Shown here piece after piece: positions 34,554 through 42,780 of a stretch of DNA of 64,000 nt (position 1 is the first letter of the stretch; each line of letters begins with the position of its first letter). The notes beneath the pieces were generated by a model, which saw only the letters and a program-made list of their open reading frames with translations, was not told the DNA's origin and ran no database searches. The translations under genes were made by a program, and so were the position numbers. The stretch comes from Rickettsia helvetica (lineage in GTDB: Bacteria > Pseudomonadota > Alphaproteobacteria > Rickettsiales > Rickettsiaceae): contig NZ_OZ018776.1 of assembly GCF_963970025.1 (NCBI RefSeq), positions 930,001 to 994,000 of the forward strand, given 5' to 3'.

Positions 34554-36077
34554 TTAATGTTTTATCATCTTATTATAATATTGCGATAAAACTTTCACGC
34601 CATATAGCCATAATAGACATACGATAATAAAACTAAACATCAATAAACCGGCTATGTCATTATGTACAGCGTTCGGGAAAATACTAAAGGATATGAATTG
34701 AATAATAGCACCTATTGATTTACCGATTTTAGTACCCATAACATCAACGGCAGCTTTTCCTTTGGTCTTCATTTCACTATCAAGCGGGATATATACCATT
34801 TCTTTAGTAGCATCGAAAAGTGAATATTTTACGGATTTAGAAAGTACATGCCAAAGTCCGCCGATAAAAACTATAACGACAAGCGGCGAACTATAGCCGA
34901 GAGTATGTACGATATTTCCTAGGTGATTTTCAAAAACCGTGAATAAAAAGAACATAACGCCTGCTCCAAACATCATAACCGGTGTTATAATAGCTCCCCA
35001 AAACCAGCCGCATATTCTAATTAAACTACTTCCTAAAAACGCACTAACTAACGTGAGTACTCCCGTCCAAAAAAACACTTCACCGTGATAGGATATAAAA
35101 TCCTTTGTAGCAGGATAGAGTTGTTTTACTTTTGACATCCATAATCCTTCTATTAGGCTAATACTCATAGAATAAGACATTACAAGAAGACAAATAAAAC
35201 CGAGATATCTAGAAGTTAATATTACTTTTGCACTTTCGACCAAGCTTAATTTTAATATATCCGTTCTTTGATTTTTAAATTTAATATTTTTGTCAGCTTC
35301 TACGACTGATTTATCAATAAATTTATGAAGAGCCAGACAAATTGATCCGGATATTAAAATAACCGTAATAAATGATTTTAAAAGGATTTCATTTGTATCG
35401 TTTAGATGAGAAAATAAAGGAAGTAAGAAATGATTACTCTTAGCAAAATAAATAATTATAGTTCCTGAGATGAGTAAATTAGTTTGTCCGAATAAAGTAA
35501 AAAACGAGTAAAATCTTGGAGCTTCTTCGACTTTAGTAATTTTATTCGCAAGCTGCCAATATAAAAGAGTAAAGACTATAACCGGCCATAACTCTCCCAT
35601 AATATAAAATAATACCAAACTCCATTGTCCCCAGATTATTAAAAACCACTTTAAATGGGGAAGAAGGGTTATATAATGTTTGACTAATTCAGGATCGGGA
35701 TGAAAAAAATCTCTATACGGAAATAGAACAAAACCAAAAATTGCGAAGAAAAATAAAAAAGTACCAGTAATTATCCTAAACACTTGCTCTGTTGTCATAA
35801 TATTACAGAGTTTAGAATAAAGAATAACAAATAAAATTCCCATCGGCATTTCGCCCCAAAGTTTGATAAAACTCAATACTTCCGAGCTAATTAAGGTAAT
35901 AACAAAACTATCTTTAATACTACGAACTAAGTTTTGATTAAGTAGAATAAAAAACATTAGTAAAGCCATCGGGATGAATTTGGTTAATTCATACGATCTA
36001 ATCGGCCATACTATATGCCTAAATTTACTGTTTCTAGCTTTATTCCAAATTGTGAAGTTAGAATCCACGGCGTCCAT
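34554..36077 (-). CDS. tlcB: ATP/ADP translocase (Tlc family, Tlc2-like)
   Basis: 507-residue nucleotide transporter of the non-mitochondrial ADP/ATP carrier family, with about 12 helices, found in obligate intracellular bacteria and plastids. Typical start FRHIVWPIRSYELTKFIPMA and the LLNQNLVRSIKDSFVITLI segment with family lysine/arginine residues; the late helix GGLWHVLSKSVKYSLFDATK, EMVYIPLDSEMKTKGKAAVD is highly characteristic. Synteny with mdh and pyrG suggests Tlc2. Which nucleotide it carries cannot be read from the sequence; ADP/ATP exchange is proven for Tlc1, while other paralogues carry other nucleotides. Confidence 0.93.
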   Translation of the reverse strand: MDAVDSNFTIWNKARNSKFRHIVWPIRSYELTKFIPMALLMFFILLNQNLVRSIKDSFVITLISSEVLSFIKLWGEMPMGILFVILYSKLCNIMTTEQVFRIITGTFLFFFAIFGFVLFPYRDFFHPDPELVKHYITLLPHLKWFLIIWGQWSLVLFYIMGELWPVIVFTLLYWQLANKITKVEEAPRFYSFFTLFGQTNLLISGTIIIYFAKSNHFLLPLFSHLNDTNEILLKSFITVILISGSICLALHKFIDKSVVEADKNIKFKNQRTDILKLSLVESAKVILTSRYLGFICLLVMSYSMSISLIEGLWMSKVKQLYPATKDFISYHGEVFFWTGVLTLVSAFLGSSLIRICGWFWGAIITPVMMFGAGVMFFLFTVFENHLGNIVHTLGYSSPLVVIVFIGGLWHVLSKSVKYSLFDATKEMVYIPLDSEMKTKGKAAVDVMGTKIGKSIGAIIQFISFSIFPNAVHNDIAGLLMFSFIIVCLLWLYGVKVLSQYYNKMIKH

Positions 36078-36102
36078 TAATTTACCTATGAGCTTATTTT
36101 AT

Positions 36103-36245
36103 AGATTTCTTTCTAAACTCTATTTCTAGGGGTAATTTATACGTCGATCCGGCACTTGAATCCTCACGTACTTTTATGTACGCTGCGGTTCTGCGTTCCG
36201 TGTCTCCTTCAAATTCCTCCCTATAAGCGACTTTAGAAAGAAATC
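36103..36245. repeat. RPE1 palindromic element, intergenic
   Basis: Inverted ends AGATTTCTTTCTAAA and TTTAGAAAGAAATCT. The inside is the RPE1 core (minus-strand translation would read REEFEGDTERRTAAYIKVRE-like). It lies between pyrG and the tlc start, and therefore upstream of tlc. Confidence 0.9.
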
Positions 36246-36310
36246 TAATGCAACCTAGACTATAATAAAAACTATGTCAAGATTTTTTAAAATAAGCTCA
36301 TACTTTATTG

Positions 36311-38071
36311 TTAATTACATTTATTATACTCAATTGCAGCCTTAACAAATTCAATAAATAACGGATGAGCTTCAAACGGCTTAGATTTAAATTCCGGATG
36401 AAATTGTACTCCTACAAACCAACGAAGTGCCGGTAGTTCAATTATTTCTATAATCTCTTCATCTTTTGAAAAACCGCTAAATACCACTCCGTTTTTTTCA
36501 AAAATATTTTGAAACTCATTATTAAATTTGTATCTATGACGATGTCGCTCATTTATTTCAAGGCTTTTATAGGCATTAGCTGCAATGGTATTTGCAACCA
36601 AACTACAAGGATAAGAGCCAAGACGCATAGTCTTTTTTACATCAGACATCTTTCCAAACTCTACTTCTAGGGGTAATTTGTACGTCGATCCGGCACTCAA
36701 ATCCTCACGTACGTTTGTATACGCTACGGTTCTGTATTCCGTGTCTCCTTCAAATTCCTCCCTATAAGCGAGTTTGGAAAGATGTCTATTTTCAATTGTT
36801 ATTTTTGAGTCTTCACGGTTTTTATTTATTTTCTCAATAATTTTTGTACCGTCTACTTTAAATTCTTCCGTGACTGCATCTTTAATACCGATTAAATTCT
36901 GAGCTATTTCGATCGTCGCAAGTTGCATACCGAAACATATTCCAAAAAAAGGTATGTTATTAGTACGGGCATATTTTATTGCTATAATTTTTCCTTCAGT
37001 TGCTCGTTCTCCAAATCCGCCTGGTACTAAAATCCCGTCTATATCTAATAATTTTTTATTAATATTCTCTTCAGTTAGATTTCCAGCATTTATCCATACT
37101 AAATTAATTTTATATTTGTAATAAATACCTGCATGATCAAGTGCCTCGATTACTGATTTATAAGCATCTTTTAATTTATGATATTTAGCTATTATAGCGA
37201 TTCTTACTTTTGAATTAGAATCTTTTAGCCTACCAATTATATCATGCCATTCGTCTAATTTAGACGGTGTAATATTAAGATTAAAAAATTTTAATACTTT
37301 ATTGTCAAGACCTGAATTGTAATATGCAATAGGTACTAAATATATATTTTTTTGATCTATTGCCGGAATAACATACTCAGATTCTATATTACAAAATAAA
37401 GCTATTTTATCTATTGCGCTTTTTGAAATGTTACGTTCTGCACGACACACTAGTATATTAGGTGAAATACCTATAGCACGTAATTCTTTAACTGAGTATT
37501 GGGTAGGTTTTGTTTTTAATTCACGGGCGGTTTTAACATAAGGTAATAATGTTAAATGAATAAATAAACAATTTTCGCTTTTTAAGTTGTTACCGATTTG
37601 CCTTATAGCTTCAAAAAACGGTAGACCTTCAATATCACCGACTGTACCGCCTATTTCACAAATAATAAAATCAAAACCCTTGGTGTTTGAAAGTATAAAA
37701 TCTTTTATTATATTCGTAACATGCGGGATGATTTGAACGGTAACGCCGGTGTAATTTCCTAAACGTTCATCTTTAAGTAATTTTGAGTATATCGCACCTG
37801 TTGTAATGCTATCATGCTTGCATGCAGGGATTCCAGTAAAACGTTCATAATGTCCAAGATCTAGATCGGTTTCTGCTCCGTCATCCGTTACATATACTTC
37901 CCCGTGTTCGTGAGGATTCATAGTCCCAGGGTCGACGTTAAGATAAGGGTCTAGTTTTCGTACGCAAACTTTAAATCCTTTCGCTTGTAATAGCATAGCA
38001 AGAGATGCAGCAGTTAGACCTTTACCGAGTGATGAAACAACACCGCCGGTAACAAAAATGAAACGTACCAT
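36311..38071 (-). CDS. pyrG: CTP synthase with an in-frame RPE1 insertion
   Basis: Makes CTP from UTP using glutamine. 586 residues; about 40 more than typical bacterial PyrG. The N-terminal synthetase domain has FVTGGVVSSLGKGLTAASLA; the class I glutaminase domain has the nucleophile C379 (FFGICFGMQLA) and HPEF near the C-terminus (GVQFHPEFKSKP). Residues about 429-476 (LAYREEFEGDTEYRTVAY, LSAGSTYKLPLEVEFGK) are RPE1-coded and lie inside the glutaminase domain, presumably as a surface loop. The kdsB gene lies 6 bases upstream: the pair kdsB-pyrG supplies CTP and uses it for CMP-Kdo. Confidence 0.96.
   Translation of the reverse strand: MVRFIFVTGGVVSSLGKGLTAASLAMLLQAKGFKVCVRKLDPYLNVDPGTMNPHEHGEVYVTDDGAETDLDLGHYERFTGIPACKHDSITTGAIYSKLLKDERLGNYTGVTVQIIPHVTNIIKDFILSNTKGFDFIICEIGGTVGDIEGLPFFEAIRQIGNNLKSENCLFIHLTLLPYVKTARELKTKPTQYSVKELRAIGISPNILVCRAERNISKSAIDKIALFCNIESEYVIPAIDQKNIYLVPIAYYNSGLDNKVLKFFNLNITPSKLDEWHDIIGRLKDSNSKVRIAIIAKYHKLKDAYKSVIEALDHAGIYYKYKINLVWINAGNLTEENINKKLLDIDGILVPGGFGERATEGKIIAIKYARTNNIPFFGICFGMQLATIEIAQNLIGIKDAVTEEFKVDGTKIIEKINKNREDSKITIENRHLSKLAYREEFEGDTEYRTVAYTNVREDLSAGSTYKLPLEVEFGKMSDVKKTMRLGSYPCSLVANTIAANAYKSLEINERHRHRYKFNNEFQNIFEKNGVVFSGFSKDEEIIEIIELPALRWFVGVQFHPEFKSKPFEAHPLFIEFVKAAIEYNKCN
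36645..36787. repeat. RPE1 palindromic element inside pyrG
   Basis: Perfect 16-bp inverted ends AGACATCTTTCCAAAC and GTTTGGAAAGATGTCT. It is read through in frame and adds about 47 residues. This matches the published behaviour of RPE1, which inserts in frame into rickettsial proteins. Confidence 0.93.
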
Positions 38072-38077
38072 TATTTA

Positions 38078-38818
38078 TTATAAACCTAGTTTACTAATAT
38101 TTTCGTAAAATTTTACTGCTTTTTTTAAGTCTTCTTCCGTATCTACGGAAATAGGAATATTCTCAACTAAACATGTACCTATAGTCATGCCGTTTTCAAG
38201 GACACGTAGTTGTTCTAAACGTTCTGTTTTTTCTAAAAAAGTTGGCTTAAGAGATACAAATTTTTCTAAAGCGTTTTTGTGAAAACCATATATGCCTACA
38301 TGATATAAAAATTCTTCTGCACCGTTTGGAATAAGACTACGCGAAAAATACAATGCTTTCCCCGCCGAGTCAACCGCTACGGTAACATTACTACTAGCTT
38401 CTACTGATTCCCTATCTACTTTTACTACCGGTGTAATAATATCGTATTCGCTGTTTTTTAAATATTCTATAATTGTCAAAATAGAGCTAGGTTCAATAAA
38501 AGGCATATCTCCCTGTACATTAACTATGTAATTAATATTTTGGTTATTTGGAATGAATTTAAAAGCTTCATAAGTACGATCAGTACCGGTAGGGATATTG
38601 CTATCGGTAAATATTACTTTCCCTCCGACTTTTTTAATAATTTTTGCTATCTCTTCCGAATCGGTCGCAACGTATGTATGCTCAAGGTTAGCTTGATTTA
38701 CTTGTTTGAATACCCGCTCGATTAAAGTTATAGAGCCGATAAGCTGTAAAGGTTTTTGTTTAAGCCTAGTTGAACTTAGCCTTGAGGGGATAATTATAGC
38801 CACGTCCTGATGCTGCAT
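38078..38818 (-). CDS. kdsB: 3-deoxy-manno-octulosonate cytidylyltransferase
   Basis: Activates Kdo as CMP-Kdo for lipopolysaccharide core synthesis, cytosolic. 246 residues. Nucleotidyltransferase signature IIIPSRLSSTRLKQKPL near the N-terminus, then IVNVQGDMPFIEPSSI and the C-terminal LEQLRVLENGMTIGTCLVEN. First gene of a minus-strand pair with pyrG, whose product CTP is its co-substrate. Confidence 0.95.
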   Translation of the reverse strand: MQHQDVAIIIPSRLSSTRLKQKPLQLIGSITLIERVFKQVNQANLEHTYVATDSEEIAKIIKKVGGKVIFTDSNIPTGTDRTYEAFKFIPNNQNINYIVNVQGDMPFIEPSSILTIIEYLKNSEYDIITPVVKVDRESVEASSNVTVAVDSAGKALYFSRSLIPNGAEEFLYHVGIYGFHKNALEKFVSLKPTFLEKTERLEQLRVLENGMTIGTCLVENIPISVDTEEDLKKAVKFYENISKLGL

Positions 38819-38850
38819 AAACTGCCTATATTTAAATTAAAAAATAATTG

Positions 38851-38881
38851 TTGACAGATTAGCCTTTTTCGGCGATAAAGT
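38851..38881 (+). promoter_or_regulatory. Possible promoter for the tRNA-Lys/tRNA-Ile pair
   Basis: TTGACA at 38851-38856 and TAAAGT at 38876-38881, separated by 19 bases. The -35 box is perfect, but the spacing is long and the -10 box weak. A degenerate palindromic repeat lies between it and the tRNA genes. Confidence 0.3.
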
Positions 38882-38911
38882 AAAACATAATTTTTGAATA
38901 TATTCAATATT

Positions 38912-39026
38912 CGATGGATTTTAAAAATTGGCTATGTCGTCTTAATAAAGTCTGCAGTACTCGCGTATTAATATATGCTGCGTTCCTCGATTTATAGACT
39001 CCTTGCTCTTTTTGAAATTGATCTTC
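38912..39026. repeat. Degenerate palindromic element, family D
   Basis: Imperfect palindrome with the centre CGCGTATTAATATATGCTGCG and arms GATGGATTTTAAAAATTGGC and GCTCTTTTTGAAATTGATC. A second diverged copy with the shared AATATATGCT...CTCTTTTT core lies at about 56360-56460. It differs from A, B, C and RPE1; it probably corresponds to one of the other described RPE families, but which one cannot be decided here. Confidence 0.65.
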
Positions 39027-39051
39027 ATATTGCTAATTACAATATATTTAA

Positions 39052-39127
39052 GAGCTCGTAGCTCAGTCGGTAGAGCATTTGACTTTTAATCAAAGAGTCC
39101 CGGGTTCGAATCCCGGCGAGCTCACCA
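39052..39127 (+). tRNA. tRNA-Lys (TTT)
   Basis: Acceptor GAGCTCG pairs with CGAGCTC, D-arm GCTCAGTCGGTAGAGC, anticodon loop CTTTTAA (TTT at 39085-39087), T-loop GGGTTCGAATCCC and an encoded CCA at 39125-39127. Confidence 0.96.
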
Positions 39128-39141
39128 CGTCTCTATATTGT

Positions 39142-39218
39142 GGGTTTGTAGCTCAGCTGGTTAGAGCACACGCCTGATAAGCGTGAGGTCGGAAGTTCAA
39201 GTCTTCTCAAACCCACCA
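39142..39218 (+). tRNA. tRNA-Ile (GAT)
   Basis: Acceptor GGGTTTG pairs with CAAACCC, D-arm GCTCAGCTGGTTAGAGC, anticodon loop CTGATAA (GAT at 39176-39178), T-loop AGTTCAAGTCT and an encoded CCA at 39216-39218. Fourteen bases after tRNA-Lys, likely co-transcribed. Confidence 0.95.
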
Positions 39219-39316
39219 TTCAATCCACCGCAACAACGAAATCTATTTACATGTTAAATTGTTAAAGTTAGGATGATATTGATAAAAGGCATGCAAAATC
39301 TCATAATGTCAAGTAT

Positions 39317-39598
39317 ATGCAGAAAAAGTGTTATTTTGAATTTAATCAAGACAAAAATATTGCCTTGTTAAAAGAAAGAGGGATAAGTTTTGAACAGGTA
39401 ATTGCTTTAATAGAACAGGATTATGTATTAAATATACAGGACCATCCTAATCAAGGTAAATATCCAAATCAAAAAATATATGTAGTTGAAATAGATGGTT
39501 ATTGTTATTTAGTACCGTGTGTGATTAATGAGGACAAAGTCTTTTTAAAAACAATTATTCCAAGTAGAAAAGCTACTAAAAGAATATATAAAAGCTAA
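39317..39598 (+). CDS. BrnT-like toxin (DUF497/RelE-type), putative
   Basis: 93 residues. The N-terminal FEFNQDKNIALLKERGISFE, QVIALIEQDYVL resembles the BrnT/DUF497 start (F-W/N-x-x-K-x-x-x-N-x-x-K-H/R-G-I-S-F-E). The C-terminal VFLKTIIPSRKATKRIY resembles the basic catalytic end of these RNases. A small RHH-type gene follows after 12 bases, in the toxin-first order typical of BrnT-BrnA. The pair lies directly behind two tRNA genes. Assignment is by motif only; activity is not shown. Confidence 0.62.
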   Translation: MQKKCYFEFNQDKNIALLKERGISFEQVIALIEQDYVLNIQDHPNQGKYPNQKIYVVEIDGYCYLVPCVINEDKVFLKTIIPSRKATKRIYKS

Positions 39599-39610
39599 AG
39601 GTAAAAAACT

Positions 39611-39901
39611 ATGAAGAAATATAAATTAACAGAGGAAGAGCAAGAAATATTAGATTATTTTGAAAAAGATGAGCTTTTAGAGTTACCTGAAAAAGAACTA
39701 GAGAATCAAAAAAATATAGCTAAAATTGCAGCTGCTAATTTTTTTAAAAAATCGGAAAGAATTAATATTAGATTGCCGTTATACGATTTAAATCATATAA
39801 AAAGAATTGCAGCACAAGAAGGAATGCCTTATCAAACTCTTATTGCTAGTGTTTTACACAAATATGCATCCGGATATTTAAAATTAGATAAATTGGGTTA
39901 A
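39611..39901 (+). CDS. CopG/BrnA-like ribbon-helix-helix antitoxin, putative
   Basis: 96 residues. An acidic N-terminal part (EEEQEILDYFEKDELLELPE) suited to neutralising a basic toxin is followed by a ribbon-helix-helix motif: strand RINIRLPLYDLNHIK, then RIAAQEGMPYQTLIASVLHK. Such antitoxins repress their own operon by binding the promoter. Its stop overlaps tail-to-tail with the end of a broken Nudix gene on the other strand. Confidence 0.72.
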   Translation: MKKYKLTEEEQEILDYFEKDELLELPEKELENQKNIAKIAAANFFKKSERINIRLPLYDLNHIKRIAAQEGMPYQTLIASVLHKYASGYLKLDKLG

Positions 39902-40323
39902 TCAATAATTTCTTTATATAAATGACATTTTTTCTCTATCAGTCTTTTTAGAGACAGAAAAAGGTTAGAAGGTAAATTATCAAGGGCACACCACTGCCAG
40001 CTTTCTACCTTATGAGGTTCTAGATTCTGTAATTCATGTTCATTTAAACAATGAGCTTTAAGGAAAATCGAGACATAATGCTTTTACTCTTTTTCAAAAA
40101 AATCGTTAGTCACCACTATAAATTGTGGGTTTTCAATAATCAGATTTATTGCTTCTAAAACTTCACGGATAGCACATTCTTCAAATGTTGCTCCAAACTC
40201 TAAATGTCCTCCGGCTGGAGCATAACTAGATTCACCATGAGAACTAATACGTTTGCCTAGTAAAATCTCATTTTTGCTATTAAAAACTATAGCACCTATA
40301 CCGATGTATGGGTGGTTAGTCAT
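39898..40323 (-). pseudogene. Nudix hydrolase with a nonsense codon
   Basis: MTNHPYIGIGAIVFNSKNEI leads to the Nudix box GGHLEFGATFEECAIREVLE, AINL. Compared with GX5EX7REUXEEXGU, the second acidic residue of the EE pair is alanine and the final glycine is asparagine. After VVTNDFFEKE there is an in-frame TAA at 40084; the same frame continues KHYVSIFLKAHCLNEHELQN, VESWQWCALDNLPSNLF to 39898, which completes a normal Nudix fold of about 140 residues. One nonsense mutation plus a damaged box indicate recent loss. Confidence 0.82.
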
Positions 40324-40449
40324 ATCTAACTATTAACTCTTGATTGACTTATTAATATCGTATGTTAATTTCTAAAACAAATAAAAAAATATTGCTTATT
40401 TAAATACCGTGAGCTATTTGTAAATTATATTTAATATTTTCCTGTAATC

Positions 40450-42012
40450 ATGAATTCTACCAATCAATCACAAAATAATAGCCTAATGTTTGCTTGGCTT
40501 AAGCTTGGCATAATGTCTTTAGGGCTTGCCGGTTTATATTCGGTTATTTTGGTAGTGCTACGTACCCCGCAATTAGCCGATTTTTTTCCAAATCCTCATA
40601 TTTTTAAATCTGCTTTAATTATTCATGTTAATTTATCGGTATTGATTTGGTTATTATCTATCACTGCTAGTGTTTGGGGTGAAATGTCATTGCGAGGAGA
40701 GGTAAAGCCTCGACACGGCAATCTCAGGAACTTTCCACTTCTTCATGAGATTGCCATGCTCTCTACGTTCGCTCGCAATGACGTGTTTCACCTTTATCCC
40801 AAACTCGCTTTTCTAGCTACTCTTCTAATCGCTGTTTCCCCAGTAGCAGGGCATAATCCGGTGATGAATAATTATATACCGATGCTTGAAAACATCGTAT
40901 TTATTTTGGGGTTAAGCTTATTTGGCGTTACACTGCTATTATATGCTATAAATATTTTATACTTCTTTGATTGGATGAACTTAAATAGTCTAGTTAATTT
41001 TACCGTATTATCGACTATTATAATGTTTATTTTAAGCTTCGTTTGTTTCGGATGCTCTTATAACGGCTTGCAAAACATTATTCAAATTATTCCTATAGAG
41101 ATAGAATTTTATTATGAATTACTTTTTTGGAGCGGAGGTCATTTACTACAATTTATATATACTCAAATATTAATATTTATTTGGGTTATTTTATTTAGAG
41201 AGTTAATAGGTAGAGAATTAAAATTCCAAAGATTCTATCTATTCTTACTTTATTTGAATGTTATTTTCGGTATTCTTATAGTATTCGGTCATATATCTTA
41301 TGATATTATCGATGGAGCATTTAAAGAATTTTACACACATCATATGAAATATCTAGGCGGCATTGCTCCTGTTTTATGTTTGGTTGGTATGGGGCTTGAA
41401 TTGGTATGTTATTTCCACGTGCCTTTATGTCATTCCCGCAAAAGCGGGAATCTAGATAGAAAAGAATGGATTCCCGCGAAAGCGGGAATGACATTGATGG
41501 TGGATGGCAAAGTAATCAAAACCATCTTACTTTGCTCTATTACTTTATTCCTACTTGGTGGGCTTATAGCAATCAATATCTCAGGTATAAATGTAGTAAT
41601 CCCTGCTCATTATCACGGGTCTATAGTAGGGATTAGCATTGCTTATATGGGGTATAGTTATTTAAGTATTGTGGGGTATCAACGTCATTGCGAGCGACTA
41701 AAAGGAGCATGGCAATTTTATGAGGCGATACAAAAATTCCTGAGATTGCCACGTCGGTACTTCGTACATCCTCGCAATGACAATATTATAAACTTTACAT
41801 TCTACCTCCTAATATTCGGGCAGATTCTGCACATACTGGGGCTAGCACTCGCCGGTGGTTACGGAGTTATGCGGAAAGATCCAAATAGCGTAATGCCGCT
41901 ATCTGCTAAGCTATTAATGGGTATGATGGGTGGAGGAGGGCTTATTGCTATAGTAGGCGGCTTGATGTTTGTTTATATTTGTGGTAAAACAATGTTTTTA
42001 AAAAGCAAATAA
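40450..42012 (+). CDS. Heme-copper-oxidase-like membrane protein (subunit I type) with three in-frame repeat insertions
   Basis: 520 residues, about 12 membrane helices. Histidine positions recall subunit I of heme-copper oxidases: IHVNLSVLIWLL (low-spin heme), FWSGGHLLQFIYTQ and YTHHMKYLGG (copper site), and VIPAHYHGSIVGISIAYMGY (heme ligands). Residues about 79-111, 327-348 and 412-444 are translations of palindromic repeats (families A, B, A). They fall between helices, so the core may still fold. No partner oxidase subunits are next to it. It could be a divergent cbb3/NOR-like oxidase component or an oxidase-derived protein of other function. Confidence 0.72.
   Translation: MNSTNQSQNNSLMFAWLKLGIMSLGLAGLYSVILVVLRTPQLADFFPNPHIFKSALIIHVNLSVLIWLLSITASVWGEMSLRGEVKPRHGNLRNFPLLHEIAMLSTFARNDVFHLYPKLAFLATLLIAVSPVAGHNPVMNNYIPMLENIVFILGLSLFGVTLLLYAINILYFFDWMNLNSLVNFTVLSTIIMFILSFVCFGCSYNGLQNIIQIIPIEIEFYYELLFWSGGHLLQFIYTQILIFIWVILFRELIGRELKFQRFYLFLLYLNVIFGILIVFGHISYDIIDGAFKEFYTHHMKYLGGIAPVLCLVGMGLELVCYFHVPLCHSRKSGNLDRKEWIPAKAGMTLMVDGKVIKTILLCSITLFLLGGLIAINISGINVVIPAHYHGSIVGISIAYMGYSYLSIVGYQRHCERLKGAWQFYEAIQKFLRLPRRYFVHPRNDNIINFTFYLLIFGQILHILGLALAGGYGVMRKDPNSVMPLSAKLLMGMMGGGGLIAIVGGLMFVYICGKTMFLKSK
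40686..40782. repeat. Family A element, first insertion in the oxidase-like gene
   Basis: GTCATTGCGAGGAG to CTCGCAATGAC. Read in frame as MSLRGEVKPRHGNLRNFPLL and further residues to FARND. Confidence 0.9.
41429..41492. repeat. Family B element, second insertion in the oxidase-like gene
   Basis: GTCATTCCCGCAAAAGCGGG, AATCTAG, a very short centre, GGATTCCCGCGAAAGCGGGA, ATGAC. 64 bp, the shortest complete member in the window. Read in frame as CHSRKSGNLDRKEWIPAKAG, MT. Confidence 0.9.
41684..41781. repeat. Family A element, third insertion in the oxidase-like gene
   Basis: GTCATTGCGAGCGAC to CTCGCAATGAC. Read in frame as RHCERLKGAWQFYEAIQKFL, RLPRRYFVHPRND. Confidence 0.9.
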
Positions 42013-42016
42013 ACTT

Positions 42017-42604
42017 ATGAAACTTGAAAAACCGTCTAGAGAAGAAGCTAAAGAAGCGGTAAGAACATTACTAAAATTTATCGGCGAAGATCCGAATAGA
42101 GAAGGGCTACTTAAAACCCCTGATAGAGTAATTAATAGCTATAGGGAACTATTCTCCGGTTATGAAAAAGATGTAGCAGAAATATTAAGCACAAAATTTT
42201 ATGATACGTGTAATTTTCAGGATTTTATATTACTGAAAGATATAAAGTTTACCTCTTTCTGTGAACATCATATGCTTCCTTTTATCGGTACTGTAGATAT
42301 AGCTTATATTCCAGATAATTGTATCATCGGCATAAGTAAACTTGCACGAATAGTAAATGTTTTTGCTAGAAGATTACAGATTCAAGAAAAAATGACGGTA
42401 CAAATAGCAGAAAGCGTGCAGGAGAATTTAAAGCCGCTTGGCGTTGCCGTTAAGATTTCTGCTTTACATAGCTGTATGACGATGCGGGGTGTTATGCAAG
42501 ATAGCGATATTAATATTACTATGAATACCATGCATTATACGGGTATATTTGCCGAACAGCAGAAATATCGCCATGAGTTTCTGAATCTTACCTCGAAAAG
42601 GTAA
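42017..42604 (+). CDS. folE: GTP cyclohydrolase I
   Basis: First step from GTP towards tetrahydrofolate or queuosine-type pterins, cytosolic. 195 residues. Zinc and catalytic motif FTSFCEHHMLPFIGTVDIAY, substrate loop GISKLARIVNVFARRLQIQE, and the C-terminal HSCMTMRGV with the third zinc cysteine. Complete. The start lies 5 bases after the oxidase-like gene, so the two may be transcribed together. Confidence 0.96.
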   Translation: MKLEKPSREEAKEAVRTLLKFIGEDPNREGLLKTPDRVINSYRELFSGYEKDVAEILSTKFYDTCNFQDFILLKDIKFTSFCEHHMLPFIGTVDIAYIPDNCIIGISKLARIVNVFARRLQIQEKMTVQIAESVQENLKPLGVAVKISALHSCMTMRGVMQDSDINITMNTMHYTGIFAEQQKYRHEFLNLTSKR

Positions 42605-42659
42605 AATACGATTGTCATATCGTGGCTTGCACCCATGGTATTGCATGGATAGCCGAGTC

Positions 42660-42751
42660 GTCATTGCGAGCAGCCATAGGCTGCATGGCAATCTCAGGAC
42701 TTTGGCACAAGATTGCTTCGTCAATTACTTCGTAATTTTCCTCGCAATGAC
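42660..42751. repeat. Family A palindromic element between folE and proS
   Basis: GTCATTGCGAGC to CTCGCAATGAC. It is preceded at 42613 by a family C half (GTCATATCGTGGCTTGCACC) and a TTGCATGGATA linker, another composite arrangement. Confidence 0.85.
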
Positions 42752-42780
42752 GGAAAAATATATTAAACTAAAAAAATTCT

